In this document: piece after piece, positions 50,989 to 58,983 of the stretch
Layout: the number at the start of each line of letters is the position of its first letter
Position numbering within the stretch: position 1 is the stretch's first letter
Assembly (NCBI RefSeq): GCF_042658845.1
Contig: NZ_JBHSRI010000018.1
Span: 62,001 to 126,000, forward strand
Source of the DNA: Paenisporosarcina macmurdoensis
GTDB lineage: Bacteria > Bacillota > Bacilli > Bacillales_A > Planococcaceae
Reading direction: 5' to 3'
Length of the DNA: 64,000 nucleotides
Notes under the pieces: model-generated
The model's input: the letters and a program-made list of their open reading frames with translations, nothing else
Database searches by the model: none
Told to the model about the DNA's origin: nothing
Translations under genes and position numbers: made by a program

Positions 50989-51630
50989 ATGGACATGACA
51001 ACTTCACATTCCTACATCACTTCATATATCAAAAAAAGATCGGATTTTCTATCTACTATGGAACAATTTGCGAAAGAGCAACATATTCCCATAATGGAAC
51101 TGGTTGCGATTGAATCGCTTTTGCAATTTTTACGTATGCAACAACCGAAATCGATTTTAGAAGTTGGTTCTGCTATAGGTTATTCAGCCATTAGAATGGC
51201 GTTGACATTACCTGAAGCTGTTCTAACTACCATCGAAAAAGATGAAAGTCGCTGTCAATTAGCTGCGGGCTATTTAGAACAAGCCGAATTGACGAGCAGA
51301 ATTCAACTTTTGCATGGTGATGCACTTGAAATCGATATCGATAGCTTTTCACAAACTACCTATGATGCTTTATTTATAGATGCTGCAAAAGGACAATATC
51401 AACGTTTTTTTGACAAGTACTCACCACTCGTTCCAAGCGGTGGTGTTATTTATTGTGATAATATGCTCATGCATGGATTTACAGAAATAGATATTCAAGA
51501 GGTACCAAGAAGAAAACGAACAATGGTCCGTAATTTGCAACAGTTTACAAAGTGGCTAATGAATCATGAACAATATGAAACCACATTCCTACCAATTGGC
51601 GATGGTATTACGATTAGTATAAAGAGGTGA
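50989..51630 (+). CDS. SAM-dependent O-methyltransferase (YrrM; likely tRNA hydroxyuridine methyltransferase)
   Basis: This is a 213-residue class I methyltransferase with motif I ILEVGSAIGYSAIRMA near residues 58-73, an acidic loop ending TIEKDES, and ALFIDAAKGQYQRFFDKY. The homologous family (TrmR in B. subtilis) methylates 5-hydroxyuridine-34 of tRNA to mo5U, and its U32 neighbours make ho5U, so the context strongly supports this role. The start is ATG at 50989, close behind AAAGGAG. Confidence 0.87.
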   Translation: MDMTTSHSYITSYIKKRSDFLSTMEQFAKEQHIPIMELVAIESLLQFLRMQQPKSILEVGSAIGYSAIRMALTLPEAVLTTIEKDESRCQLAAGYLEQAELTSRIQLLHGDALEIDIDSFSQTTYDALFIDAAKGQYQRFFDKYSPLVPSGGVIYCDNMLMHGFTEIDIQEVPRRKRTMVRNLQQFTKWLMNHEQYETTFLPIGDGITISIKR

Positions 51631-51635
51631 CAAGC

Positions 51636-52565
51636 ATGAAAAAACCAGAATTACTTGTAACGCCACAATCTGTGGCCCATATAGAACAATTAATTGAGGC
51701 TGGTGCAGACGCTTTTTTAGTGGGTGAGCAACAATTTGGATTGCGATTAGCAGGTGAATTTACACTTGAGGAAATTGAAAAATCAGTCGAACTTGCACAC
51801 GCTTCCAACAAGAAAGTATATGTGGCTATGAACGCCCTCTATCATAATGATCGTGTAGATTTATTACGCCCCTACATGGAAAAACTAGCGGCTATTCGAG
51901 TGGATGGCATTACTTTTGGAGACCCTGCTGTGGTGATGGTCAAACGAGAAGCTAATCTAGATATTTCACTACATTGGAATACTGAGATGACAGCAACCAA
52001 TTGGTTCACTGCTAATTATTGGGGTAAGCGCGGTTCAAATCGTGCCGTGCTGGCTCGAGAATTAAGCATGGATGAAATAATAGAAATTAAAGAAAACGCT
52101 GAAGTTGCTATTGAAGTACAAATACATGGAATGACATGCATGTTTCAATCTAAACGTTCATTACTAGGTAATTACTTTTTGTACCAGGATAAAGCGATGG
52201 AAATTGACAACCGTAGTGGTCAGAAAAACATGTTTTTACACGACAAAGAGCGACACAATAAATATCCGATTTATGAGGATGCAAATGGCACACATATTTT
52301 CAGTCCAAACGACATGTGTTTGATTGAAGAGTTAGGAGAACTAATGGATGCTGGCATTGACTCATTTAAAATCGATGGTGTCTTGCAAGAAGCTACATAT
52401 GTGACGAAAGTGACGAATCTTTATAGACAAGCAATTGATGCATACTCGGAATCATCTGCAGCTTATGACGAATTAAAAAGTGACTTATTAGCGGAAATTG
52501 AAGAAATGCAACCGGAACTTCGCCCACTTGATACCGGATTTTTCTTCAAAGAGACCGTGTACTAA
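51636..52565 (+). CDS. U32-family protein YrrN (tRNA U34 hydroxylation, TrhP1-like)
   Basis: This is a 309-residue protein that starts KKPELLVTPQSVAHIEQLIEAGADAF and has the U32 signature region but only one Cys in IQIHGMTCMFQSKRSLLGNY where its partner has a Cys cluster. Members (TrhP/RlhA group) hydroxylate RNA uridine or cytidine using prephenate-dependent chemistry. In B. subtilis YrrN and YrrO are needed for ho5U34. It is coupled to the methyltransferase by a GAGGTGA site across that gene's stop. Older names call it a peptidase or collagenase. Confidence 0.88.
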   Translation: MKKPELLVTPQSVAHIEQLIEAGADAFLVGEQQFGLRLAGEFTLEEIEKSVELAHASNKKVYVAMNALYHNDRVDLLRPYMEKLAAIRVDGITFGDPAVVMVKREANLDISLHWNTEMTATNWFTANYWGKRGSNRAVLARELSMDEIIEIKENAEVAIEVQIHGMTCMFQSKRSLLGNYFLYQDKAMEIDNRSGQKNMFLHDKERHNKYPIYEDANGTHIFSPNDMCLIEELGELMDAGIDSFKIDGVLQEATYVTKVTNLYRQAIDAYSESSAAYDELKSDLLAEIEEMQPELRPLDTGFFFKETVY

Positions 52566-52582
52566 GGAAAGGGAGAATTCAG

Positions 52583-53860
52583 ATGGCAATGCTTCAACAT
52601 GACCGAATTAGTGAAATTATTAATGGCAAACGCGTCATTGTTAAAAAGCCAGAACTTCTCGCTCCAGCGGGAGATTTAGAGAAACTTAAAATTGCCGTTC
52701 AATATGGTGCAGACGCTGTCTTTATTGGAGGACGCGAATTTGGACTACGTTCTAATGCAGGGAACTTCTCGATTGATGAAATGCGTGAAGCTGTTGAATT
52801 TGCAAACACCTACAAGGCTAAAATTTATGTAACCACAAATATTTTTGCTCACAATGAAAACATGGACGGTTTAGCAGAGTATTTGAAGGATATTGAATCG
52901 GCAGGAGTCACTGGTATTATCGTGGCTGATCCATTAATTATCGAAACTTGTCGCAATAACGCGCCTAAACTTGAAATTCATTTAAGTACACAACAATCGC
53001 TGTCGAACTGGAAAGCAGTGCAATACTGGAAAGATGAAGGATTGCATCGTGTTGTACTTGCTCGTGAAACGAGTGGAGACGAAATTCAGGAGATGAAAGA
53101 AAAAGTTGATATTGAAATTGAAGCTTTCATTCATGGAGGTATGTGTATCGCCTATAGTGGTCGTTGCACGTTGTCGAATCATATGACTGCTCGTGACTCC
53201 AATCGAGGTGGCTGTTGCCAATCTTGTCGTTGGGATTACGATTTATATGAAGCGAATGACGGACAACAAAATGCGCTTTTTGTGGATGGGGACGCTCCAT
53301 TTGCTATGAGTCCGAAAGATTTGAAATTAGTTGAATCGATTCCTCGCATGATTGAGCTCGGGATTGACTCGTTGAAAATTGAAGGGCGAATGAAATCGAT
53401 TCATTACGTAGCTACTGTAGTAAGCGTATATCGAAAAGTAATTGACGCTTATTGTGAGGATCCAGAAAACTTCCTAATCAAACGTGAATGGTTAGAAGAA
53501 CTTGAAAAATGTGCCAACAGAGGTGCGGCGACTGCTTTTTTCGAAGGAGACCCTTCGTATGAAGAACAAATGTATGGTGTCCATGGCAGAAAAACAACGA
53601 CAGATTTTATTGGTTTGGTGATCGATTATGATAATGAAACCAAAATGGTCACACTGCAACAGAGAAATTACTTTACAAAAGGTCAGGAAGTAGAATTTTT
53701 CGGACCTGGTATTGAAAATTTCCGCATGACGATTACCGATTTATGGGACGACAAAGGAAACGATTTGGATGTCGCACGTCATCCATTGCAAGTTGTACGT
53801 TTTAAATCCGAAATTCCAGTTAGACCAAATAACATGATGAGAAAGGAGCTTGTACGATGA
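52583..53860 (+). CDS. U32-family protein YrrO (tRNA U34 hydroxylation, TrhP2-like)
   Basis: This is a 425-residue protein starting MAMLQHDRISEIING, then KKPELLAPAGDLEKLK. The U32 hallmark with the Fe-S type cysteines is EAFIHGGMCIAYSGRCTLSN and NRGGCCQSCRW (near residues 180-213). A C-terminal beta-barrel domain follows. It works with YrrN and YrrM in making mo5U34 by family knowledge. The last codons overlap udk by ATGA. Confidence 0.9.
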   Translation: MAMLQHDRISEIINGKRVIVKKPELLAPAGDLEKLKIAVQYGADAVFIGGREFGLRSNAGNFSIDEMREAVEFANTYKAKIYVTTNIFAHNENMDGLAEYLKDIESAGVTGIIVADPLIIETCRNNAPKLEIHLSTQQSLSNWKAVQYWKDEGLHRVVLARETSGDEIQEMKEKVDIEIEAFIHGGMCIAYSGRCTLSNHMTARDSNRGGCCQSCRWDYDLYEANDGQQNALFVDGDAPFAMSPKDLKLVESIPRMIELGIDSLKIEGRMKSIHYVATVVSVYRKVIDAYCEDPENFLIKREWLEELEKCANRGAATAFFEGDPSYEEQMYGVHGRKTTTDFIGLVIDYDNETKMVTLQQRNYFTKGQEVEFFGPGIENFRMTITDLWDDKGNDLDVARHPLQVVRFKSEIPVRPNNMMRKELVR

Positions 53861-54495
53861 CATTTAAGCGCCCTATTGTTATTGGTATCGCTGGTGGCTC
53901 TGGTTCAGGGAAAACGAGTGTTACTAAGGCAATCTATGACGTATATAAAGAAAAATCAGTTGTAGTGATCGAGCAAGATTACTATTATAAAGATCAAAGT
54001 CATTTACAATTTGAGGAACGCCTAGCAACAAATTATGACCATCCTCATGCATTTGATAATGACTTACTTATTGAACATATTAATCAACTTTTGACCCGAC
54101 ATTCAATTGAAAAACCAGTTTATAATTATGAGATTCATACCCGCTCGCCCGAAAAAATTGTAATTGAACCACAAGATGTTATTATATTAGAAGGTATTTT
54201 GGTTTTAGAAGATGAACGTTTGCGTGAATTAATGGACATCAAATTATTTGTTGATACGGATTCTGATTTACGTATCATTCGACGGATCATGAGAGATATC
54301 AATGAACGTGGACGTTCAATTGAATCTGTAGTCGAACAATACTTATCAGTAGTCCGACCAATGCATAATCAATTTATCGAACCAACAAAACGATACGCGG
54401 ACATCATCATACCTGAAGGTGGACAAAACCAAGTTGCAATTGATTTGATGGTTACAAAAATTAAAACAATTCTTGAATCTGATATCATTGTGTAA
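53857..54495 (+). CDS. udk: Uridine kinase
   Basis: Udk phosphorylates uridine and cytidine in pyrimidine salvage. It has 212 residues. Walker A GIAGGSGSGKTSV is near residue 10, followed by VVVIEQDYYYKDQS and NYDHPHAFDNDLL, and the lid with RIIRRIMRDINERGR. The ATG overlaps the yrrO stop, so it is translated from the same message. Confidence 0.97.
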   Translation: MTFKRPIVIGIAGGSGSGKTSVTKAIYDVYKEKSVVVIEQDYYYKDQSHLQFEERLATNYDHPHAFDNDLLIEHINQLLTRHSIEKPVYNYEIHTRSPEKIVIEPQDVIILEGILVLEDERLRELMDIKLFVDTDSDLRIIRRIMRDINERGRSIESVVEQYLSVVRPMHNQFIEPTKRYADIIIPEGGQNQVAIDLMVTKIKTILESDIIV

Positions 54496-54604
54496 TATGA
54501 TGGTTGCAGACTGACAATATTATCTAAATATTATGCCGCATATTCAGACTCGACAAGGCATACTATTTTTATGAGCTAGTAAGTAGTTGAAGGAGTGAAA
54601 GTAA

Positions 54605-55081
54605 TTGGCAACTGAAAAACAATACCCAATGACGATTGCTGGAAAGCAAAAGTTAGCGGACGAATTAGATTTTCTGAAAACTGTAAAACGTAAAGAAGTT
54701 GTGGAACGTATTAAAGTTGCACGAAGCTTCGGAGACTTATCTGAGAACTCAGAGTACGATTCTGCTAAAGAAGACCAAGCATTCGTTGAAGGTCGTATTG
54801 TAACTTTAGAATCTATGATTCGCAATGCGGTAATTATTGAAGGAAACGAGAAAGACAATGATATCGTATCCCTTGGGAAAACGGTTTCCTTTATTGAAGT
54901 TCCAGATGGTGAAGAAGAAACTTATAAAATCGTGGGATCAGCGGAAGCAGACCCAATTGAAGGCTTAATTTCAAACGATTCACCAATCGCTAAAAGCTTA
55001 ATCGGCCGTTCAGTCGGAGATCAAGTAAAAGTGCTAACACCAGGCGGCGAAATGGACGTAAAAATTACATCAATAAATTAA
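54605..55081 (+). CDS. greA: Transcription elongation factor GreA
   Basis: GreA rescues backtracked RNA polymerase by stimulating transcript cleavage. It has 158 residues with a TTG start after AAGGAGTGAAAG. The N-terminal coiled coil carries the acidic tip FGDLSENSEYD (Asp and Glu at the positions of E. coli D41/E44). The C-terminal FKBP-like domain has GSAEADPIEGLISNDSPIAKSLIG. It is canonical in every visible motif. A terminator follows, then a second copy. Confidence 0.97.
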   Translation: MATEKQYPMTIAGKQKLADELDFLKTVKRKEVVERIKVARSFGDLSENSEYDSAKEDQAFVEGRIVTLESMIRNAVIIEGNEKDNDIVSLGKTVSFIEVPDGEEETYKIVGSAEADPIEGLISNDSPIAKSLIGRSVGDQVKVLTPGGEMDVKITSIN

Positions 55082-55095
55082 TGTGAATACTTAAT

Positions 55096-55126
55096 CCACT
55101 CCCTTCGAACCGGGAGTGGGTTTTTT
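55096..55126 (+). terminator. Terminator between the two greA genes
   Basis: CCACTCCC (55096-55103) pairs with GGGAGTGG (55112-55119), followed by GTTTTTT. Confidence 0.9.
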
Positions 55127-55168
55127 CAATACGCTGCAGTTATCTTGTTTAGGCTAAGGGAGATATTT

Positions 55169-55642
55169 ATGACAGTTGAAAAAAAACAATCAATCACACA
55201 ATTTGGTCTGACAAACTTACAAGAAGAGTTGGATTATTTGATATCCATAAAACGTAAGGAAGTAATAGCACGGATTAAATCATCTCGTTGTTTCGGATTA
55301 ATCGAAAATACTGATTATGAAACCGCACGTGAAGACCAAGCATTCGTAGAAAGTCGCATCTCTGCAATTGAAGCAATTATTCGCAATGCAGTAATTATTG
55401 AACCACCTAAACTGGACTCGCAGATTGTCCAAATAGGGAGTACAGTAACCATTCAAGAAATCCCGGATGGGGAACTTGAGACTTACACTATTGTTGGCTC
55501 AGCAGAAGCGGACCCACTGGAAGGCCGCATCTCAAATGATTCACCCATCGCTCAACAAGTTTTGGGGAAACAAGTTGGGAAACAAGTGATTGTGAAAATA
55601 CCGAACGGGAAAATCACTTTTCAAATCATGTCAATCTCTTAA
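55169..55642 (+). CDS. GreA paralogue with altered acidic tip
   Basis: This is a 157-residue protein clearly homologous to the adjacent GreA over its whole length (EDQAFVESRIS, GSAEADPLEGRISNDSPIA). The coiled-coil tip, however, reads FGLIENTDYE in place of FGDLSENSEYD. One residue is missing, the Asp that helps place Mg2+ in the polymerase active site is lost, and the Glu is kept. The start is the ATG at 55169 with AAGGGAG. It lies after the greA terminator, so it has separate expression. It may be a competitor or inhibitor of the Gfh1 kind, or a specialised factor. Confidence 0.88.
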   Translation: MTVEKKQSITQFGLTNLQEELDYLISIKRKEVIARIKSSRCFGLIENTDYETAREDQAFVESRISAIEAIIRNAVIIEPPKLDSQIVQIGSTVTIQEIPDGELETYTIVGSAEADPLEGRISNDSPIAQQVLGKQVGKQVIVKIPNGKITFQIMSIS

Positions 55643-55643
55643 T

Positions 55644-55735
55644 AGTTAGGAGGTAATTGGATCGTTGCAACGAAATCGGCAAAGTTGCAACGTAATTCCT
55701 TTTTCCCAAAACACCACGAGGGAGTATTTGGATGA
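55644..55735 (-). repeat. Phased repeat array D: two GTTGCAAC units, reversed, with end block
   Basis: Read on the minus strand this is the end of an A/B-type array: GTTGCAAC at 55664 and 55684 (exactly 20 bp apart) and the end block, seen here as TTAGGAGGTAATTGGAT (55646-55662). A second partial end block, GGAGTATTTGGAT (55721-55733), follows in the same direction, as if two arrays had been joined. It lies between the GreA paralogue and yrrS. Confidence 0.75.
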
Positions 55736-55866
55736 AATCCCAATCTCAAGAAAAGTTAGCTTATTTCACTCAAACTTTCACGAAAATGAAACATTTCTTT
55801 AACCTGTTCGTCTAATTTGTCATGACCATTTATGGTATCATGCTGTATATAAGGGGGAGTACGCAG

Positions 55867-56655
55867 ATGGCAAACACACAGCGTCGATATACCTCAAGAA
55901 GTAATCGACCACATAAACCAAATCGCACGAACAAAATATTGAATGCACTTATAGGTGTTGTTATCGTTTTGATTGTCATTACTGGCGGATTTATTTTCCT
56001 TAGTAAGGATGATTCAGAGCAGGCTAAGTCGAATTCGAAAGAGTCTCAATCAGACGTGAGCAACTCGCAGGATGAGTCTGAACCAGGGACAACAGGCGTT
56101 CCAGAGGCGGATGAATCATCAGAAGAAGTGAGTTCAAAAGAAATTGAAACTGATGAAGATGCCGAGGCAGCTAAAGAAGCAGCAGCTAAAGAGGAAGCAG
56201 AAGCTAAAAAGAAAGAAGAAGCTAAAAAGGATGAAGTAGCTAAAGAAGAAGCAGAAAAGGAATCAACTGAAGAGGAAGCAGCTACAGAAGATTCAACTAC
56301 TGGCGGAACCGTTACTTCTACACCTTCAAATGACCCATTAGTTTCTGAAAGAGTAGTAAATACTGCATGGAAGCCAGTCGGTACATCACAATCTGGTCAA
56401 CATACATCTATCTATAGTGAAGGTCACGTGGATTGGACAGAAAAACTAAACGCGATAGCCTATACAACTGGTTTATCAGCGGATAACATGATTGTATGGC
56501 GTATACAAAATGGTGGAGATCCTCAAAAATCCATCGGTGTTGTCTCATCAAACAATAAAGAAGAAAAATATCGTGTGTATTTACAATGGGTGGACGGCGA
56601 AGGCTGGAAACCTGAAAAAATGGAAACTTTAAAAACATTAGACGGCGCCTATTGA
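55867..56655 (+). CDS. DUF1510 membrane protein YrrS
   Basis: This is a 262-residue protein: a basic cytosolic N-terminus (residues 1-26), one membrane helix (IGVVIVLIVITGGFIFL), a long acidic then Ala/Lys/Glu-rich helical or disordered linker (about 55-150), and a folded C-terminal DUF1510 domain (VVNTAWKPVGTSQSGQHTS, ending LKTLDGAY). In B. subtilis yrrS sits beside a penicillin-binding protein gene (pbpI), which is absent here. A cell-envelope role is inferred. The ATG at 55867 follows GGGGGAG. Confidence 0.88.
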   Translation: MANTQRRYTSRSNRPHKPNRTNKILNALIGVVIVLIVITGGFIFLSKDDSEQAKSNSKESQSDVSNSQDESEPGTTGVPEADESSEEVSSKEIETDEDAEAAKEAAAKEEAEAKKKEEAKKDEVAKEEAEKESTEEEAATEDSTTGGTVTSTPSNDPLVSERVVNTAWKPVGTSQSGQHTSIYSEGHVDWTEKLNAIAYTTGLSADNMIVWRIQNGGDPQKSIGVVSSNNKEEKYRVYLQWVDGEGWKPEKMETLKTLDGAY

Positions 56656-56683
56656 CTTTCGGCGCCGCTTTTATTATTTTTAG
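56643..56683 (+). terminator. Terminator overlapping the yrrS stop
   Basis: CGGCGCC (56643-56649) pairs with GGCGCCG (56661-56667), followed by CTTTTATTATTTTT. The left arm lies in the last yrrS codons. Confidence 0.75.
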
Positions 56684-56803
56684 GGAAGTGTTTTTGAACG
56701 CTAAAAGATAAAGTTTTATCAGCCATTTGTTTTACTAAAATATAAGCTAGCACTTTTGAGTGTGTAATCGGTGTTCTACTAACCAGAAAAGAGGCGGACA
56801 TAA

Positions 56804-57496
56804 ATGAAAATTGCAGTGATCGGCGCGATGGAACAAGAAGTTGAAGCGTTACGTTTAGCCATTGAAAATCCACAAACTACAGTCATCGCTAATAGTGAAT
56901 ATACAGAAGGTACATATGCAGGTCACGATGTCGTATTACTGAAAAGTGGCATTGGGAAAGTAAATGCAGCGATGTCAACATCCATTTTACTTCATCATTT
57001 CAAACCAGATGCAGTAATTAATACAGGTTCAGCAGGTGGATTTGATTCGTTATTAGAAGTAGGAGCAATCGTAATTTCTGATGAGGTTCGTCATCACGAT
57101 GTGGATGTTACTGCATTCGGGTATGAAATGGGACAAGTTCCTCAGCTTCCAGCAGCATTCATTTCAGATGCTAAACTTCGTAAACTCGCAGAAGAGGCAG
57201 TAGAAGAATTAGGACAACATCAATTCGCTTCAGGTCTAATTGCGACAGGAGATTCGTTTATGAGCGACCCAGCACGTGTTGAGAGCGTTCGAACTCATTT
57301 CCCTCACATGAAGGCAGTTGAGATGGAAGCAGCTGCTGTGGCGCAAGTGTGCCATCAATTTGACGTGCCATTTGTTGTGATCCGTGCATTGTCGGACATT
57401 GCAGGAAAAGAGTCTTCGATAAGTTTTGAAGAATTCTTACCAACTGCAGCTGAACATTCAACACAAATCGTTTTACACGTTATCAGCAAATTATAA
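56804..57496 (+). CDS. mtnN: 5'-methylthioadenosine/S-adenosylhomocysteine nucleosidase
   Basis: MtnN hydrolyses MTA, SAH and 5'-deoxyadenosine, clearing by-products of AdoMet use. It has 230 residues. It starts MKIAVIGAMEQEVEALR (catalytic Glu12), followed by KSGIGKVNAAMSTSILL, NTGSAGGF, the substrate Glu in VEMEAAAVAQVC, and the catalytic Asp in IRALSDIAGKES. An AGAGGCGG site precedes the ATG. It converges on sigK with only 8 bp between stop codons. Confidence 0.96.
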   Translation: MKIAVIGAMEQEVEALRLAIENPQTTVIANSEYTEGTYAGHDVVLLKSGIGKVNAAMSTSILLHHFKPDAVINTGSAGGFDSLLEVGAIVISDEVRHHDVDVTAFGYEMGQVPQLPAAFISDAKLRKLAEEAVEELGQHQFASGLIATGDSFMSDPARVESVRTHFPHMKAVEMEAAAVAQVCHQFDVPFVVIRALSDIAGKESSISFEEFLPTAAEHSTQIVLHVISKL

Positions 57497-57504
57497 AACG
57501 TCCA

Positions 57505-58263
57505 TTAAAATTTAGGTTTTTTAGACTGTTGATTGGCGGCTCTTTCGATATCCAGTGAATCGAGAGAGTTTTTTTCATGTTTAAACAATTGATAGAGCTT
57601 TACTAATGCTCGTTTTTCAATTCTAGAGACGTAGCTCCTAGAGATGTTTAATTGCTTAGCAATTTGCTTTTGCGTCATGGGTTCGAAATGATGTAAGCCA
57701 TAACGCCGTTCAATAATTTCGATTTCACGCTTTTCGAGCCGATCCAAATGTCGATATAGCCTTGCCATTTGTTCTTTTTGTTCAAGTGTTTGTTGAGCAG
57801 TATCTTCGTCGGTTTGTAGGAGATCTGTAATTTGGAGTGAGTGACCGTCTTTATCGGTCCCGATGGGTTCGTAGAGTGAGACATCTTTTTGTACTTTTTT
57901 CTGTGAACGTAAATGCATGAGGATTTCGTTTTCAATACAGCGTGCTGCATAAGTAGCGAGGCGTGTTTTTTTATCAGGGGTGTAACTAGCTACGGCTTTC
58001 ATTAATCCGATGGTGCCAATTGAAATGTAATCATCAAGTTGCTCGTGTTTTGGATGGAATTTTTTGACGATGTGTGCGACAAGTCGCATATTCCGTTCAA
58101 TTAATTCATGTTTCGCTTCTTCTTCACCAGCTAAACAACGTTCTACATATATCGCTTCTTCTTCAAGTGAGAGGGGCTTTCTAAACGCCTGACCTTTCAA
58201 ATACCCAAGAAAAGCAGGGATTTCAATCCATAGTTGCAGGACAGCAGACAGTAAACTACTCAT
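57505..58263 (-). CDS. sigK: RNA polymerase sporulation sigma factor SigK (pro-sigma-K), uninterrupted
   Basis: This is the 252-residue mother-cell late sporulation sigma factor. The hydrophobic pro-sequence MSSLLSAVLQLWIEIPAFLG precedes Tyr21, aligned with the SpoIVFB cleavage point in B. subtilis (S20/Y21). Region 2 has MRLVAHIVKKF, DDYISIGTIGLMKAV and TRLATYAARCIENEILMHLR. Region 4 has KQIAKQLNISRSYVSRIEKRALVKL. The reading frame is continuous, so there is no skin-type insertion. The ATG at 58263 lies 9 bases from GGAGGTG. The C-terminal 25 residues are variable. Confidence 0.93.
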   Translation of the reverse strand: MSSLLSAVLQLWIEIPAFLGYLKGQAFRKPLSLEEEAIYVERCLAGEEEAKHELIERNMRLVAHIVKKFHPKHEQLDDYISIGTIGLMKAVASYTPDKKTRLATYAARCIENEILMHLRSQKKVQKDVSLYEPIGTDKDGHSLQITDLLQTDEDTAQQTLEQKEQMARLYRHLDRLEKREIEIIERRYGLHHFEPMTQKQIAKQLNISRSYVSRIEKRALVKLYQLFKHEKNSLDSLDIERAANQQSKKPKF

Positions 58264-58325
58264 GATGACGTGCACCTCCATGTCGTCTTTTGTCACTATA
58301 TGATTGAGCTTCTAATTGCATGAAA

Positions 58326-58352
58326 AAAACGACCGCAATTTGCGGTCGTTAA
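58326..58352 (-). terminator. Terminator of pssA
   Basis: AACGACCGC (58328-58336) pairs with GCGGTCGTT (58342-58350), with a minus-strand tail of seven T. It includes the pssA stop codon. Confidence 0.88.
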
Positions 58353-58888
58353 ACTTTTTTCAAAGTGAATGTACTAATCATTAAAATGGCTAAGATCAGC
58401 ATGAAGAACATATAAAAAACTGGAGAGAATAGGGACAATCCAAAATAAGAAAGCGTAAGTAACGTTCCTGCAGCGGTAATCGGTAGTCCGGTAAAGTAGC
58501 CATCAGAATCCATAATGTTAAAGCGCGCTAAGCGAAAAGCTCCACTTGCTATATAAATAATGGTAATGGCCATTCCAGCTGTTCCAAATTCAAATAAATC
58601 AACCATATAAATAAGAATCGCTGGCGCAACGCCGAATGAGATAATATCACTCATAGAGTCGAGTTGCTTACCAAGCTCAGATTCTTGACCATATTTACGA
58701 GCAACCATACCGTCGAAACGATCGAGTAGAGCTGCAATAAATATAAACAGAACACTATAACTATAAGATTCGTTTAATGTGGTCATGATGGAGGCACCAC
58801 CAAAAGATAAATTCCCAATGGTGATCATATTTGCTGCATTTGCTTTCATTTTTTTGATTGTGTGATCCAGTCGTTGAAATAGAAACAA
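58349..58888 (-). CDS. pssA: CDP-diacylglycerol-serine O-phosphatidyltransferase PssA
   Basis: PssA makes phosphatidylserine from CDP-diacylglycerol and serine, the substrate of the divergent psd gene. It is a 179-residue polytopic membrane enzyme. The CDP-alcohol phosphotransferase motif DGMVAR...G...D...D spans about residues 58-80 (FDGMVARKYG then GKQLDSMSD). The start is TTG at 58888 with AAGGAG upstream; no better ATG is present near. An internal ATG would remove the N-terminal helix. Confidence 0.92.
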   Translation of the reverse strand: MFLFQRLDHTIKKMKANAANMITIGNLSFGGASIMTTLNESYSYSVLFIFIAALLDRFDGMVARKYGQESELGKQLDSMSDIISFGVAPAILIYMVDLFEFGTAGMAITIIYIASGAFRLARFNIMDSDGYFTGLPITAAGTLLTLSYFGLSLFSPVFYMFFMLILAILMISTFTLKKV

Positions 58889-58983
58889 TGGACGACACTC
58901 CTTCGTGTGTACAGTATTAGTTTATTATACTTCTTTCAACTAAAAAAAGGTAGAACATATTTATTTAGAACAGGAGGGATTCC

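Noticed and set aside
57505..58263. Skin-like prophage interruption of sigK
   Set aside because: The reading frame is continuous from pro-sequence to region 4.
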